Assembly: GCA_023426125.1 (NCBI GenBank)
Contig: JAFABI010000025.1
Location: 124,001-188,000 of the forward strand
Length of the DNA stretch: 64,000 bases
Source: Bacillota bacterium
GTDB taxonomy: Bacteria; Bacillota; Clostridia; Acetivibrionales; DTU013
Direction: 5' to 3'
Part shown: piece by piece, positions 26,524-34,196 of the stretch
Layout of the letters: each line of letters opens with the position of its first letter
How positions within the stretch are numbered: position 1 is the stretch's first letter
Program-made: the position numbers and the translations under genes
Notes under the pieces: model-generated
The model's database searches: none
Told to the model about the DNA's origin: nothing
What the model saw: the letters and a program-made list of their open reading frames with translations, nothing else

Positions 26524-27015
26524 ATGAGCAGTAACTGTTGCTGTGAGTGCGTTGACAGCAGAACGCAAAAATTGCAGGAAATAATTGAGAAATACAAGGA
26601 CACAAGGGGAGCCCTGATACCCGTGCTGCATGAAGCCCAGGAGCTATACGGTTACCTTCCCATGAGCGTCCAGAAACAGATTTCCGAAGGTCTGGATATA
26701 CCCCTTACCGAAATATATGGAGTGGTTACATTTTATACCCAGTTCTCTCTCAAACCCAAGGGCAAGTACAAAATCAGCATTTGTATGGGGACGGCATGCT
26801 ATGTCAAAGGCGCCAGCGGTATTCTGGACAAGCTGCAGGAGAAATTGGGGATCCATGTGGGGGATTGTACGGAGGACGGCAAATTCTCCCTTGATGCATG
26901 CAGATGCATTGGCGCATGTGGATTGGCGCCGGTTATGATGATCAATGACGATGTTTACGGAAGGCTTACGCCGGATGAAGTGGAAGGGATACTGGAGAAA
27001 TACAGAGATCTGTAA
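26524..27015 (+). CDS. hydC: bifurcating [FeFe]-hydrogenase gamma subunit (NuoE-like)
   Basis: The 163-residue protein is a thioredoxin-fold [2Fe-2S] subunit of the NuoE/24-kDa family: the helical N-terminal segment LIPVLHEAQELYGYLP is followed by cluster ligands in CMGTACYVKG (C-x4-C) and CRCIGACG. The extreme N-terminus is unusual in carrying CCCEC (residues 5-9). In HydABC complexes (Thermotoga, Moorella and relatives) this subunit passes electrons between HydB and the rest while NADH and reduced ferredoxin are oxidised together to make H2. GGGAGGTTGAAGG precedes the ATG. First gene of the Rex-controlled operon; cytoplasmic. Confidence 0.93.
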   Translation: MSSNCCCECVDSRTQKLQEIIEKYKDTRGALIPVLHEAQELYGYLPMSVQKQISEGLDIPLTEIYGVVTFYTQFSLKPKGKYKISICMGTACYVKGASGILDKLQEKLGIHVGDCTEDGKFSLDACRCIGACGLAPVMMINDDVYGRLTPDEVEGILEKYRDL

Positions 27016-27034
27016 AGGTGCGGGAAGTGATGCT

Positions 27035-27628
27035 TTGAGAGATTTATCCCTTCATTTGATGGATATATTGCAAAATTCCATTACGGCCGGGGCCGGGCGC
27101 ATAGAAGCAAGACTTCAGGCTGAAGCCGGGATACTGGTGATGTCCGTCAGGGACAATGGATGCGGAATGGACAGGGAATTGCTGGAAAGGGTGGTGGATC
27201 CTTTCACTACCACCAGAAAGACAAGAAAAATAGGTTTGGGGATCCCCCTGTTAAAAGCGGCGGCCGAAAGGGCCTCGGGGGGATTGCGGATTGATTCCCG
27301 AAAAGGAGAGGGCACAACGGTTACAGCTACCTTTGATATCCGCAACATCGACCGGCCTCCGCTGGGAGATATAGCGGAAACGGTTACCGGCGTGATTCTG
27401 GCAAATCCGGAAACAAACCTGAAGCTCAGACTGGAAGGAGACGGCGAAGCGTTTAAGCTGGATACGGAGGAAATAAAAGAAAGACTTGGGGAAGTTCCCA
27501 TTGTGGAATATGAAGTGCTGACGTGGATCGGCGAATATGTGAAAGAGGGCATTACAGCGATATTTGGAGGTGTATTGGATGAAATCGATAGCGGAACTGG
27601 AAGAAATAAGAAAGAAAACCCTGGATGA
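27035..27628 (+). CDS. stand-alone GHKL ATPase in hydrogenase operon
   Basis: The TTG start at 27035 (giving MRDLSLHLMDILQNSITAG) yields 197 residues; longer in-frame options run back into hydC. It is a GHKL/HATPase_c domain: N-box DILQNSITAGA (about 9-19), G1 DNGCGMD (about 42-48) and a G2-like TRKIGLGIPLLK (about 64-75). It has no phospho-acceptor His domain and no membrane segment. A C-terminal ~70 residues of unknown fold follow. Such ATPases recur inside hydABC operons of Clostridia without an assigned role. It overlaps the next gene by 50 bases and could be a kinase or assembly ATPase for the complex (speculation). Confidence 0.85.
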   Translation: MRDLSLHLMDILQNSITAGAGRIEARLQAEAGILVMSVRDNGCGMDRELLERVVDPFTTTRKTRKIGLGIPLLKAAAERASGGLRIDSRKGEGTTVTATFDIRNIDRPPLGDIAETVTGVILANPETNLKLRLEGDGEAFKLDTEEIKERLGEVPIVEYEVLTWIGEYVKEGITAIFGGVLDEIDSGTGRNKKENPG

Positions 27629-27944
27629 AATTAAGCTGAGAACCAACAAAACGGGCAGGCGCGTGGTGGTAGGAATGGCAACCTGCGGAATTGCCGCCGG
27701 GGCCAGGCCTGTAATGAATGCGTTTGTTGAAGAGTTGAAAAAGAGGAATTTAAGCGACGTAAACGTCACAATGACAGGCTGCATCGGTGTGTGCAGGTTG
27801 GAGCCGATTGTGGAAATATTTGATACCGACGGCAGCAAGGTGACCTATGTAAAAATGACGCCTGAAAAAGCTTCACGGATTGTCATGGAACATCTGGTCA
27901 ACGGCAGAGTATGTACCGATTTTACAATTGGCGCTGCGGAGTAG
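27579..27944 (+). CDS. [2Fe-2S] thioredoxin-like ferredoxin
   Basis: GGAGGTGTATTGG precedes ATG 27579 (MKSIAELEEIRKKT), giving 121 residues. After an N-terminal helix comes a thioredoxin-like [2Fe-2S] domain with Cys in MATCGIAAGA and in MTGCIGVCRLEP; the third and fourth ligands match the CxxxC pair of such ferredoxins, and the first cysteine pair is reduced to one, as in related stand-alone versions. The domain resembles the N-terminal module of HydB just downstream. Its start lies inside the ATPase gene, so the two are translationally coupled. Probable electron-transfer accessory of the hydrogenase. Confidence 0.87.
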   Translation: MKSIAELEEIRKKTLDEIKLRTNKTGRRVVVGMATCGIAAGARPVMNAFVEELKKRNLSDVNVTMTGCIGVCRLEPIVEIFDTDGSKVTYVKMTPEKASRIVMEHLVNGRVCTDFTIGAAE

Positions 27945-28022
27945 GCACACCTTTTGGACGGCCGGGTTTCAGGCAAGGGGATAGGCAAGAAATAACGCAA
28001 CGAATTTAGGGGGGATAGCAGA

Positions 28023-29819
28023 ATGGAATTCTTTAGGGCACATGTACTCGTTTGCGGGGGAACAGGGTGTACTTCCTCCAGGTCCGAAGAAATCAAAAAG
28101 GAATTTGAAGTACTGTTAAAGAAAAACAAACTGGACAAGGAAATAAAAATGGTTACTACCGGATGCTTCGGGCTATGCGCCGAGGGTCCGATTATTGTTG
28201 TATATCCTGAAGGCGCCATGTATACCATGGTAAGGCCTGAAGACGTGAAAGAGATTGTTGAAGAGCACCTGATAAAGGGAAGGATTGTAAAAAGGCTCCT
28301 TGCCGGGGACAAGGAAGCAGAAGACACCGTGAAGTCCCTGGACAATGTAGACTTTTTCAAAAGGCAGTTAAGGGTGGCACTGCGGAACTGCGGTGTAATC
28401 AATCCCGAGAATATTGACGAATATATCGCCTATGACGGCTATAAGGCCCTGCCAAAGGTGTTGACGGAAATGACGCCTGAGCAGGTTATCGATGTCGTGA
28501 AAAAGTCCGGCTTAAAGGGAAGAGGCGGCGCCGGTTTCCCTACCGGCTTGAAATGGGAATTTACGGCCAGGGCAAAAGGGGATCAGAAATATGTCTGTTG
28601 CAATGCGGACGAAGGCGATCCCGGAGCGTTCATGGACCGAAGCATACTGGAGGGCGATCCGCACTCGATCCTGGAGGCGATGGCTATTGCGGGTTATGCA
28701 GTGGGATCGAACCAGGGCTACATCTATGTCAGAGCAGAGTATCCCATTGCAGTGAAAAGATTGAATATTGCTGTTAAACAAGCGAAAGAATATGGACTGT
28801 TGGGTAAAAATATTTTTGGGACCGATTTCAGCTTTGATCTGGAGCTGAGACTTGGCGCCGGCGCGTTTGTTTGCGGCGAAGAAATGGCTCTCATGACCTC
28901 CATTGAAGGAAAGAGGGGCGAACCCAAGCCAAAGCCGCCGTTTCCGGCTGTCAAAGGCTTGTGGCAGAAGCCTACCCTGCTGAACAATGTTGAGACCTAC
29001 GCCAATATTCCGGTGATCTTCAACCGGGGCCCCGAATGGTTTTCCAGCATTGGCTCCGAGAAGAGCAAAGGAACGAAGGTGTTTGCCGTAGGCGGCAAGA
29101 TAAACAATACCGGCCTTGTTGAAATTCCCATAGGCACTACGTTGAGGGAGGTTATTTACGACATCGGCGGCGGTATCCCAAACGGCAAGAAATTCAAAGC
29201 CGCCCAGACCGGCGGACCTTCAGGCGGATGTATACCTGCCAGCCATATTGATGTCAAAATCGATTATGACACGCTGGTGGGTCTTGGCTCCATGATGGGC
29301 TCCGGCGGTTTGATCGTCATGGATGAGGATACCTGTATGGTTGATATCGCAAGATACTTCCTTGACTTTACGGTGGATGAATCCTGCGGAAAATGTCCGC
29401 CGTGCCGTATCGGAACCAAGAGGATGCTGGAGATTCTTGAGAGGATCACCGGAGGCAAGGGCGAGCCGGAAGATATCGACAAGCTGGAGGTTCTCGCAAA
29501 GAACATCAAGGCGGCAGCGCTGTGCGGACTGGGCCAGTCGGCTCCACAGCCGGTTTTGAGCACCTTGAGGTATTTCAGGGACGAATATGAAGCCCATGTC
29601 AGGGATAAAAAATGTCCTGCTGGCGTCTGCAAGTCCATGATGAGTTATGTCATCCATGCCGACCTTTGCAAAAGCTGCGGCATTTGCGCAAGGAACTGTC
29701 CGGTTAACTGCATAAGCGGTGAAAAGAAGACGCCCTATGTGATCGATCAGGAAAAGTGCATTAAATGCGGTACTTGCATGGAAAAATGTCCATTCAAAGC
29801 GATATTCAAGAACGTGTAA
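28023..29819 (+). CDS. hydB: bifurcating [FeFe]-hydrogenase beta subunit (NuoF-like, FMN/NADH)
   Basis: The 598-residue protein has an N-terminal thioredoxin-like [2Fe-2S] domain (about 1-100; CGGTGC, CFGLC). The NuoF flavoprotein core (about 115-430) shows the NADH loop GRGGAGFPTG and FMN/NADH segment ADEGDPGAFMDRS, followed by an SLBB-like part. A [4Fe-4S] site (about 455-505) reads CGKCPPCRIG and LCGLGQ. A C-terminal two-cluster ferredoxin (about 545-598) reads CKSCGICARNCP and CIKCGTCMEKCP. It houses the FMN where electrons from NADH and ferredoxin meet in HydABC. The start follows GGGGGATAGCAG. hydA begins 12 bases after the stop. Confidence 0.95.
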   Translation: MEFFRAHVLVCGGTGCTSSRSEEIKKEFEVLLKKNKLDKEIKMVTTGCFGLCAEGPIIVVYPEGAMYTMVRPEDVKEIVEEHLIKGRIVKRLLAGDKEAEDTVKSLDNVDFFKRQLRVALRNCGVINPENIDEYIAYDGYKALPKVLTEMTPEQVIDVVKKSGLKGRGGAGFPTGLKWEFTARAKGDQKYVCCNADEGDPGAFMDRSILEGDPHSILEAMAIAGYAVGSNQGYIYVRAEYPIAVKRLNIAVKQAKEYGLLGKNIFGTDFSFDLELRLGAGAFVCGEEMALMTSIEGKRGEPKPKPPFPAVKGLWQKPTLLNNVETYANIPVIFNRGPEWFSSIGSEKSKGTKVFAVGGKINNTGLVEIPIGTTLREVIYDIGGGIPNGKKFKAAQTGGPSGGCIPASHIDVKIDYDTLVGLGSMMGSGGLIVMDEDTCMVDIARYFLDFTVDESCGKCPPCRIGTKRMLEILERITGGKGEPEDIDKLEVLAKNIKAAALCGLGQSAPQPVLSTLRYFRDEYEAHVRDKKCPAGVCKSMMSYVIHADLCKSCGICARNCPVNCISGEKKTPYVIDQEKCIKCGTCMEKCPFKAIFKNV

Positions 29820-29831
29820 GGAGATGAAATC

Positions 29832-31580
29832 ATGGAAATGGTAAATATTACGATAGATACAAGAAAGATCCAGGTTCCCAGGGACTATACGGTTTTGCAG
29901 GCTGCGAGACTTGCCAACATCGCCATACCGACGCTGTGCTTCCTGAAGGATATCAACGAAATCGGAGCCTGCAGGATGTGCGTGGTTGAAATCAAAGGCG
30001 CAAGGAGCCTCCAGGCGGCCTGTGTGTATCCTGTTTCCGAGGGGCTTGAAATTTATACGCAAACGCCCGTGGTAAGAGAGGCAAGGAAGGTAACGCTGGA
30101 GCTGATCCTTTCGAATCATGACAAAAAGTGCCTTACCTGTGTAAGAAGCAGGAACTGCGAGCTGCAGAAGCTCTCCGAGGAATTGAACATCAAAGATATC
30201 CGGTTTGAAGGCGATGCTCCGAAGCATCCGCTGGACGACTATTCGCCTTCCATTGTCAGGGACCCCAACAAATGTGTGCTTTGCAGGCGTTGTGTCAATA
30301 TGTGCAAAAACATCCAGACGGTTGCCGTCATTGACACCAATGAAAGAGGCTTTAATACAATTGTCGGGTCCGCGTTTAACGAGACCTTGAACGAAGTGCC
30401 CTGCATCAACTGCGGACAGTGTATAACCGTATGTCCTGTGGGAGCATTGAGAGAGAAGGATGATACCGATAAAGTATGGGCGGCCCTTGCCAACAAAGAC
30501 CTCCATGTAGTGGTCCAGACAGCCCCGGCGGTAAGGGTGGCGCTTGGCGAGGAATTCGGCATGCCCATCGGCTCCAGGGTCACCAGCAATATGATTGCCG
30601 CCCTGAGGCGCCTCGGTTTTGCAAAAATATTCGATACCGATACCGCGGCGGACCTGACCATTATGGAAGAGGGCACAGAGCTGCTCAACAGGATAAAGAA
30701 CGGCGGAAAACTGCCGCTGATCACTTCCTGCAGCCCGGGATGGATCAAATTCTGCGAACACAACTATCCGGAGTTCCTTGACAACCTCTCCACCTGCAAG
30801 TCGCCCCATGAGATGTTCGGCGCAGTTTTGAAATCCTATTATGCGGAGAAGACGGGAATCGACCCGGCGAAGATATACGTGGTTTCCATCATGCCCTGCA
30901 CGGCGAAGAAATTCGAGGCACAAAGGCCTGAACTGGCTTCTAGCGGTTATCCCGATGTGGATGTTGTACTGACCACCAGGGAATTGGCCAGAATGATCCG
31001 GGAAGCGGGGATTGACTTCACCGAACTGCCCGAAAGGCATTTTGACGATCCCATGGGTGAAGCCTCAGGCGCTGCGGTAATCTTCGGAGCTACGGGCGGA
31101 GTCATGGAAGCGGCTCTCAGGACTGTTGCGGATCTTTTGGAAGGAAAGTCCCTGGATAACTTCGAATATACCGCCGTAAGAGGTGTGGATGGCATAAAGG
31201 AAGCTACCGTGGAAGCGGGCGGAATGAAAATCAAGGCAGCTGTTGCCCATGGTACCGGGAATGCAAGGAAGCTTCTTGACAAGATCAAAAAGGGCGAAGC
31301 CGACTATCATTTCGTGGAGGTCATGGCATGTCCCGGCGGCTGTGTAAACGGCGGCGGACAGCCGATTCAGCCGTCCCAGGTGAGAAGCTGGATTGACCTT
31401 CGTGCGGAAAGGGCAAAGGCGATCTATGAGGAGGATAAGAATCTCCCCGTCAGGAAGTCCCACGAAAACAAAAAGATGATGAAGCTGTACGAGGAGTACT
31501 TTGATCACCCCGGCAGCCACAAGGCCCATGAGCTTCTGCACACCCACTACATTCAGAGGGAAAACTACCCGGAGAAATAG
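29832..31580 (+). CDS. hydA: bifurcating [FeFe]-hydrogenase catalytic subunit
   Basis: The 582-residue protein is the H2-forming subunit. Domains in order: plant-type [2Fe-2S] (about 1-80; Cys at CFLKDINEIGACRMC and AACVYP); His-ligated [4Fe-4S] (HDKKCLTCVRSRNC, near 96-109); two-cluster ferredoxin (CVLCRRCVNMC, CINCGQCITVCP); H-cluster domain with L1 TSCSPGW, L2 MPCTAKKFE and L3 EVMACPGGCVNGGGQP; and a C-terminal small-subunit region ending HELLHTHY. L1 has Ser where most enzymes have the second of two adjacent Cys. AAGGAGATGAAATC precedes the ATG. The Rex operator at 26424 controls it. Confidence 0.95.
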   Translation: MEMVNITIDTRKIQVPRDYTVLQAARLANIAIPTLCFLKDINEIGACRMCVVEIKGARSLQAACVYPVSEGLEIYTQTPVVREARKVTLELILSNHDKKCLTCVRSRNCELQKLSEELNIKDIRFEGDAPKHPLDDYSPSIVRDPNKCVLCRRCVNMCKNIQTVAVIDTNERGFNTIVGSAFNETLNEVPCINCGQCITVCPVGALREKDDTDKVWAALANKDLHVVVQTAPAVRVALGEEFGMPIGSRVTSNMIAALRRLGFAKIFDTDTAADLTIMEEGTELLNRIKNGGKLPLITSCSPGWIKFCEHNYPEFLDNLSTCKSPHEMFGAVLKSYYAEKTGIDPAKIYVVSIMPCTAKKFEAQRPELASSGYPDVDVVLTTRELARMIREAGIDFTELPERHFDDPMGEASGAAVIFGATGGVMEAALRTVADLLEGKSLDNFEYTAVRGVDGIKEATVEAGGMKIKAAVAHGTGNARKLLDKIKKGEADYHFVEVMACPGGCVNGGGQPIQPSQVRSWIDLRAERAKAIYEEDKNLPVRKSHENKKMMKLYEEYFDHPGSHKAHELLHTHYIQRENYPEK

Positions 31581-31600
31581 AGCAAGCGGAACAAGATAAA

Positions 31601-31645
31601 AGGCAGCCCCTGTAGACCTGATTCTATAGCGGGCTGTTTTATTTT
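31601..31645 (+). terminator. intrinsic terminator of the hydrogenase operon
   Basis: CAGCCC (31604-31609) pairs with GGGCTG (31631-31636), followed by TTTTATTTT. It closes the hydC-hydA operon. Confidence 0.65.
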
Positions 31646-31787
31646 GCGACAGTGCGACAGGGCACGGGTCTTGTCTGTCGCATGCCGTCGCATTAATTTT
31701 TTGTTAACGAATTTCATTTCTTTCCATTATATAGTATAATGATGTGGGGTATGGGTTCACATAATAAACGGTATGGCGGAGTTTACG

Positions 31788-32864
31788 ATGAAATTTACAG
31801 ACAGATCAATGAAGTGGGCGGTAATAATAGCAATTTTTACAATCGTGCTGGTGTTTTCAGGCTATTATGCAGCCGTTATCTTCCAGGGAAAAACAGATGC
31901 CGGAGAAGTACATGCGGAAAATACATCGGATGTGGATGAATATGGTGAAGACGGTGGGAACGGGGATGCTGAAGTCAATCGGGACAAGGATTCCCCTCCT
32001 TTAATTGCAGATCCCGAGAATACAAGGCTGACCGCCGGAAAAATCTACAGTGAAAAGCTGGTCGAGGAAGGCTCTACAAATTTGCTCATTCTGGGTGAGG
32101 ACAAGGTGTCCCATCTTTACGATACGGTTGGCATCGTTAGCATTAGCAAAAACAAAGGAACCATGAAGTTTATCATGATCCCCAGGGACACATATATCGA
32201 CTATAGCCCCGAGATCCGCGAAGCGCTTGATAAGGCCGGAAAGCTGAGGCTGGCCGGTATTTTCAAGATAAACTACGCCCACCACATCGGAACCTTGATC
32301 AAATATGACGGAAAATTTTCCGCACAATCCGCCAGTTTCCTGGCTGCCGTCATTGAAGAAAAATTCGGTGTCGAAGTTGATGATTATGTAAAGATCAATA
32401 CCGCAGGCTTTATAAAGCTTGTCGATCTTTTCGGCGGTGTCGAGATCAATGTTCCGTATGCGATGAATTATGAGGATCCTACCCAGGACCTGTACATCCA
32501 TCTGGAAAAAGGGGTGCAGCGGCTGGACGGCAGCCAGGCGGAAGGCTTTGTGAGATTCCGGCAGGGCTGGAAGGAGGACGGGTCGGAGCTCCAAATCGGC
32601 GACATCGGCCGGAAGCAAAACCAGATTAATTTTTTAAAGGCTTTCATTAAACAGAACGGGACCATCAAAAAGGTGGACAAGGTCCCCGAGATGTTCAGGA
32701 TCCTGGGCAAAAGTGTCCAGTCCAGCATTGGCGTGGGCGATGTGTTGACAAAGTATATGGCGCTGGCAAAGAATTTCATTCAGGATAAATACGAGACGGA
32801 GAGCACGATCCTGGAAGGGAAGCAATTCACCATCAATGGGACGTCGTATATTAATATCGAATAA
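31788..32864 (+). CDS. LytR-CpsA-Psr (LCP) family cell-wall ligase
   Basis: GGCGGAG seven bases ahead favours ATG 31788 (MKFTDRSMKWAVIIAIF) over ATG 31773. The product is 358 residues, with an N-terminal membrane anchor (about 9-30), an acidic linker (about 45-70) and an LCP domain (about 85-330): TNLLILGED, DTVGIVSISK, FIMIPRDTYIDY, VDLFGGVEINVP, GSQAEGFVRFRQG. LCP enzymes transfer teichoic acids or polysaccharides from lipid carriers to peptidoglycan, using the conserved Arg/Asp residues seen here. A TATAAT-like TATAGTATAATG lies just upstream. It appears monocistronic. Confidence 0.88.
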   Translation: MKFTDRSMKWAVIIAIFTIVLVFSGYYAAVIFQGKTDAGEVHAENTSDVDEYGEDGGNGDAEVNRDKDSPPLIADPENTRLTAGKIYSEKLVEEGSTNLLILGEDKVSHLYDTVGIVSISKNKGTMKFIMIPRDTYIDYSPEIREALDKAGKLRLAGIFKINYAHHIGTLIKYDGKFSAQSASFLAAVIEEKFGVEVDDYVKINTAGFIKLVDLFGGVEINVPYAMNYEDPTQDLYIHLEKGVQRLDGSQAEGFVRFRQGWKEDGSELQIGDIGRKQNQINFLKAFIKQNGTIKKVDKVPEMFRILGKSVQSSIGVGDVLTKYMALAKNFIQDKYETESTILEGKQFTINGTSYINIE

Positions 32865-32987
32865 AATCCTGGAATACCGGGCTGAGAGGGCCGGGGCTTA
32901 TATCGTCTGAAAAGTTGGAAGTTTTCGTCATATAGATCATAAATATTTGGAATAATAAAGAGGGCAATGGGTGATAGGAGGCTTTGT

Positions 32988-33407
32988 ATGAAAGAAGTCC
33001 ATGTGGTTGGCGCGGCGATTCTTAAAGGGTGCGCCGTACTTGCCGCAAAGCGTTCGATGGCCATGCAGCCGCCCTTGAAATGGGAGTTTGCAGGCGGTAA
33101 GGTGGAAGCGGGAGAGTCCCATGGGGAGGCCCTTAAAAGAGAAATTCTTGAGGAACTGGGAATCAGGATATCCGTTGGCAGCTTCCTGGCGGATGGAATG
33201 GATGAGGATGAGGACAGACGGATCCTGTTGCATGTGTACGAAGCCTGCATCATTGAGGGAGAGCCTGTGCCCAGAGAACATTCCCAGCTTAAGTGGATTG
33301 AAATTGACAGGCTTGGGGAGCTTGATTGGGCAAATGCGGATATTCCGGCATGCAAGGAATTGATGAAAAGGTATGGTGGATTTTGCTGGGGATACGGAAT
33401 ACCGTGA
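32988..33407 (+). CDS. NUDIX hydrolase, MutT/NudG-like
   Basis: GGAGGCTTTGT precedes ATG 32988, giving 139 residues. A perfect NUDIX box, GGKVEAGE followed by REILEELGI (about residues 35-57), binds Mg2+ for hydrolysis of a nucleoside diphosphate derivative. The N-terminal VVGAAILKGCAVLAAKRS and the length are those of (d)CTP or 8-oxo-dGTP pyrophosphohydrolases, the clean-up enzymes of the nucleotide pool. No operon partner: the next gene has its own leader 63 bases downstream. Substrate preference is not decidable by eye. Confidence 0.92.
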   Translation: MKEVHVVGAAILKGCAVLAAKRSMAMQPPLKWEFAGGKVEAGESHGEALKREILEELGIRISVGSFLADGMDEDEDRRILLHVYEACIIEGEPVPREHSQLKWIEIDRLGELDWANADIPACKELMKRYGGFCWGYGIP

Positions 33408-33470
33408 ACTTTTTTTGTTTTCATCCGTATAATTCTTTAGCAATGTAAATATAGGGAGAAGAGGTTCCAT

Positions 33471-34196
33471 ATGATCGAGATCAAAAACATATCCAAAAGC
33501 TATAACAAGGGAAACATCAAGGCTGTGGACAATTTGAACCTGACGGTGCAAAAGGGTGAGATCTTCGGCTTTCTCGGACCCAACGGCGCCGGTAAGACCA
33601 CCACCATTAAAATGGTTGTAGGCCTTTTGAATCCTGACAGCGGAAGCATCAGCATCAATGGCTTTGACAACAGGCAAAAACCCATGGAGGCAAAAAGCAG
33701 CATCGGGTATGTCCCCGATAACCCAAACCTATATGACCGTTTATCAGGCACGGAGTATCTTAATTTTATGGCGGATGTCTACCAGGTGCCGGCCGATGTC
33801 CGAAAGGAAAGGATTTCACACTACCTCGGCATGTTTGATTTGAAGGACGCGGCTTCTGACCTGATCAAAAGCTATTCTCACGGCATGAAGCAAAAAATAG
33901 CCCTTACCGGTGCGCTGATACACAATCCCGCAGTATGGATTCTGGATGAGCCTATGGTGGGGCTGGATCCGAAATCCGCGCATCTCTTGAAGGAGCAAAT
34001 GAGAGAGCACTGCGACAAAGGCAATACGGTTTTCTTTTCCACGCATATCCTGGAAGTAGCGGAAAAGCTCTGCGACCGGATCGGGATCATCCATAAGGGC
34101 AGGCTGATAGCCATAGGAACGATGGACGAGCTCAGGCAGGGGGATAAAAAGGATTCCCTCGAAAATATATTCCTGGAGTTGACGGAAAATGAATAG
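33471..34196 (+). CDS. ABC exporter ATP-binding protein
   Basis: The 241-residue ABC ATPase has Walker A LGPNGAGKTTT (about 36-46), signature SHGMKQKIAL (about 137-146), Walker B VWILDEPMVGLD (about 156-167) and switch His FFSTHIL. GGGAGAAGAGGTTCCAT precedes the ATG. Its last eight bases overlap the permease gene at 34189, so the pair is coupled. The type is the single-domain ATPase of ABC-2 exporters; substrate unknown. Confidence 0.92.
   Translation: MIEIKNISKSYNKGNIKAVDNLNLTVQKGEIFGFLGPNGAGKTTTIKMVVGLLNPDSGSISINGFDNRQKPMEAKSSIGYVPDNPNLYDRLSGTEYLNFMADVYQVPADVRKERISHYLGMFDLKDAASDLIKSYSHGMKQKIALTGALIHNPAVWILDEPMVGLDPKSAHLLKEQMREHCDKGNTVFFSTHILEVAEKLCDRIGIIHKGRLIAIGTMDELRQGDKKDSLENIFLELTENE

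Noticed and set aside
29220..31040. A 606-codon open frame on the minus strand opposite hydB/hydA
   Set aside because: It is a mirror of the codon pattern of two unmistakable hydrogenase genes; the translation is rich in His/Arg/Cys, lacks any domain, and spans the hydB-hydA junction.
31702..31720. TTGTTAACGAATTTC as a third Rex site before the LCP gene
   Set aside because: Only the left half matches; the right half TTAACAA is absent.
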